Below, piece by piece: positions 63,000 to 64,000 of a stretch of 64,000 bases of DNA (positions within the stretch are counted from its first letter, which is position 1; every line of letters begins with the position of its first letter). This stretch comes from SG8-41 sp963802355 (GTDB lineage: Bacteria; Pseudomonadota; Gammaproteobacteria; Burkholderiales; SG8-41), in assembly GCA_963802355.1 (NCBI GenBank), contig CAWDIV010000025.1, positions 14,768 through 78,767 of the forward strand, read 5' to 3'. The notes beneath the pieces are model-generated. The model searched no databases and was not told the DNA's origin. It worked only from the letters and a program-made list of their open reading frames with translations. The position numbers were made by a program, and so were the translations under genes.

Positions 63000-63971
63000 A
63001 TGAGGCGGCGGGAGTTCATTGCGCTTGTTGGTGGTGCGGTAACGTGGCCGCTGTCGGCGCGGGCGCAGCAGCCTCGAATGCCGGTGATAGGGTTTCTCCA
63101 CCTTGGATCACCCCAACCTTACGCGCCCATGGTGGCCGCCTTCCATCAAGGCCTGAGCGAAGCCGGCTTTGTCGAGGCCCGAAACGTCGCGATCGAATAC
63201 CGCTGGGCCGAGAACCTAAGCGATCGACTCCCAGCTCTGGCTGCCGATCTTGTGCGTCGAGGAGTTGATGTCATCGCCCCGGCAGGCGGCCCCGCGTCGG
63301 TGCGCGCGGCAAAAACAGCGACGACGACGATTCCTATCGTATTCAGCCTGGGCTCGGATCCAGTCAAGATGGGTTTCGTCGCTAGCCTCAACCGGCCGGG
63401 TGGAAATGTCACCGGCGTGAGTTTCTTGGCCAATGAATTGGAGGCGAAACAGCTGGAACTGCTCCGCGAGTTGGTGCCCAGGGCCGATGCAATCGCCTAT
63501 CTCGTTAACCCAAGCAATCCGAATACCCCGGCGGCCGTGCGGGCAGCTGGTCAAGTGCTCGGACGACGAATCCACGTTTTCAATGCCAGTACCGAACGTG
63601 ACTTGGACATTGCCTTCACAGGGCTCGGCCAACAACGTGCCGGCGCGCTCCTCATCAGCCCCGATCCGCTTTTCACTAGCCGGCGTGAACAGATCATCAC
63701 CCTGGCGCTCCAGCATGCAGTGCCCACAATGTACCAGTTTCGCGAGTTTGTAGCAGCCGGCGGCCTCATCAGCTACGGGGTCGACCTAAACGACACATAC
63801 CGACAGCATGGCATTTACGTCGGCCGCGTCCTCAAAGGGGCTAAGCCCGCCGAGCTGCCGGTGGTGCAGCCGACCAAATTCTTACTCGTCATCAATCTCA
63901 AGACCGCGAAGACACTCGGACTTACCATTCCGCAGTCAATCCTGCTGCGTGCTGATGAGGTGATTGAATGA
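63000..63971 (+). CDS. ABC-type substrate-binding protein (PF04392-like)
   Basis: 323 residues. RRREFIALVGGAVTWPLSARA is a twin-arginine signal, cut before QQPRMPVIGFLHLGS. The two-lobed periplasmic fold shows AAFHQGLSEAGFVEARNVAIEYRWAENLSDRLPALAADLV, FSLGSDPVKMGFVASLNRPGGNVTGVSF and ALLISPDPLFTSRREQI. The last helix KTLGLTIPQSILLRADEVIE is diagnostic. Proteins of this type are annotated as tryptophan/tyrosine or unspecified ABC receptors; no permease or ATPase gene is adjacent within the window. The end is intact. Confidence 0.9.
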   Translation: MRRREFIALVGGAVTWPLSARAQQPRMPVIGFLHLGSPQPYAPMVAAFHQGLSEAGFVEARNVAIEYRWAENLSDRLPALAADLVRRGVDVIAPAGGPASVRAAKTATTTIPIVFSLGSDPVKMGFVASLNRPGGNVTGVSFLANELEAKQLELLRELVPRADAIAYLVNPSNPNTPAAVRAAGQVLGRRIHVFNASTERDLDIAFTGLGQQRAGALLISPDPLFTSRREQIITLALQHAVPTMYQFREFVAAGGLISYGVDLNDTYRQHGIYVGRVLKGAKPAELPVVQPTKFLLVINLKTAKTLGLTIPQSILLRADEVIE

Positions 63972-64000
63972 GAAGCTCGAATGCCCGCTTTCGGGAAACG
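63972..64000 (+). repeat. possible start of another dispersed repeat copy (R9)
   Basis: CTCGAATGCCCGCTTTCGGG follows the receptor stop as R1 follows the receptor remnant at 47396. The window ends before the copy can be judged. Confidence 0.3.

Overview
This 64 kb window is high-GC bacterial DNA that looks like a betaproteobacterium of the Burkholderiales or a close relative. The main evidence is the large number of Bug-type periplasmic receptors of the tripartite tricarboxylate transport (TTT) family. Nine are recognisable (one cut by the window edge, two frameshifted) plus two remnants, and no membrane TctA/TctB subunit is present. The chromate-transporter pair, the PqiABC system, the TAXI receptor and the PF04392-type receptors fit the same picture. 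There is no rRNA, tRNA, CRISPR array or origin that I can see.

Layout, 0-47 kb. A Bug receptor and a TAXI receptor are followed by two TauD-like dioxygenases (2.9 and 13.4 kb), a membrane protein fused to a spermidine-synthase-like domain (4.8-7.4 kb), a 2-oxoglutarate oxygenase and a PCu(A)C-like protein with a truncated second copy of its 3' end. A metal-flavoured group follows: a secreted PHP-domain protein, a membrane-anchored peptidyl-prolyl isomerase and a HupE/UreJ protein. Between 14 and 23 kb lie a ferritin-like protein, an ornithine-cyclodeaminase-like enzyme, an LLM flavin oxidoreductase, two secreted metallo-beta-lactamase-fold proteins, an SDR, a mandelate-racemase-like enzyme and a split chromate transporter. 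From 23.2 to 26.8 kb (minus strand) is a pqiA-pqiA-pqiB-pqiC operon. Between 27 and 47 kb are a beta-propeller protein, hydrolases, a TauE-like exporter, a diheme cytochrome c, a tannase-Bug pair divergent from a LysR gene, an acyl-CoA dehydrogenase, an MFS transporter, VOC and ACT proteins and a zinc alcohol dehydrogenase.

Layout, 47-64 kb. The character changes to accessory DNA. It holds a decayed IS with 20 bp terminal inverted repeats, two separate fragments of IS91-type transposase around a methyltransferase gene, and at least eight copies of a dispersed, same-orientation intergenic repeat (R1-R8). It also holds an integron-type gene cassette whose only gene is a 108-residue potassium-channel-like protein followed by a convincing attC site, a frameshifted beta-helix protein, a trypsin-like protease, a PstS-like protein, a frameshifted PilZ-like gene and PF04392-type receptors.

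Two features run through the window. First, about 27 or more single-base frameshifts interrupt otherwise well-preserved genes, with both insertions and deletions. Either the assembly carries uncorrected indels or decay is unusually widespread; I favour assembly error for most genes outside the insertion sequences. Second, many intergenic spacers in the 0-45 kb part consist of degenerate 7-10 bp tandem repeats, several of which supply the stop codons of neighbouring genes.
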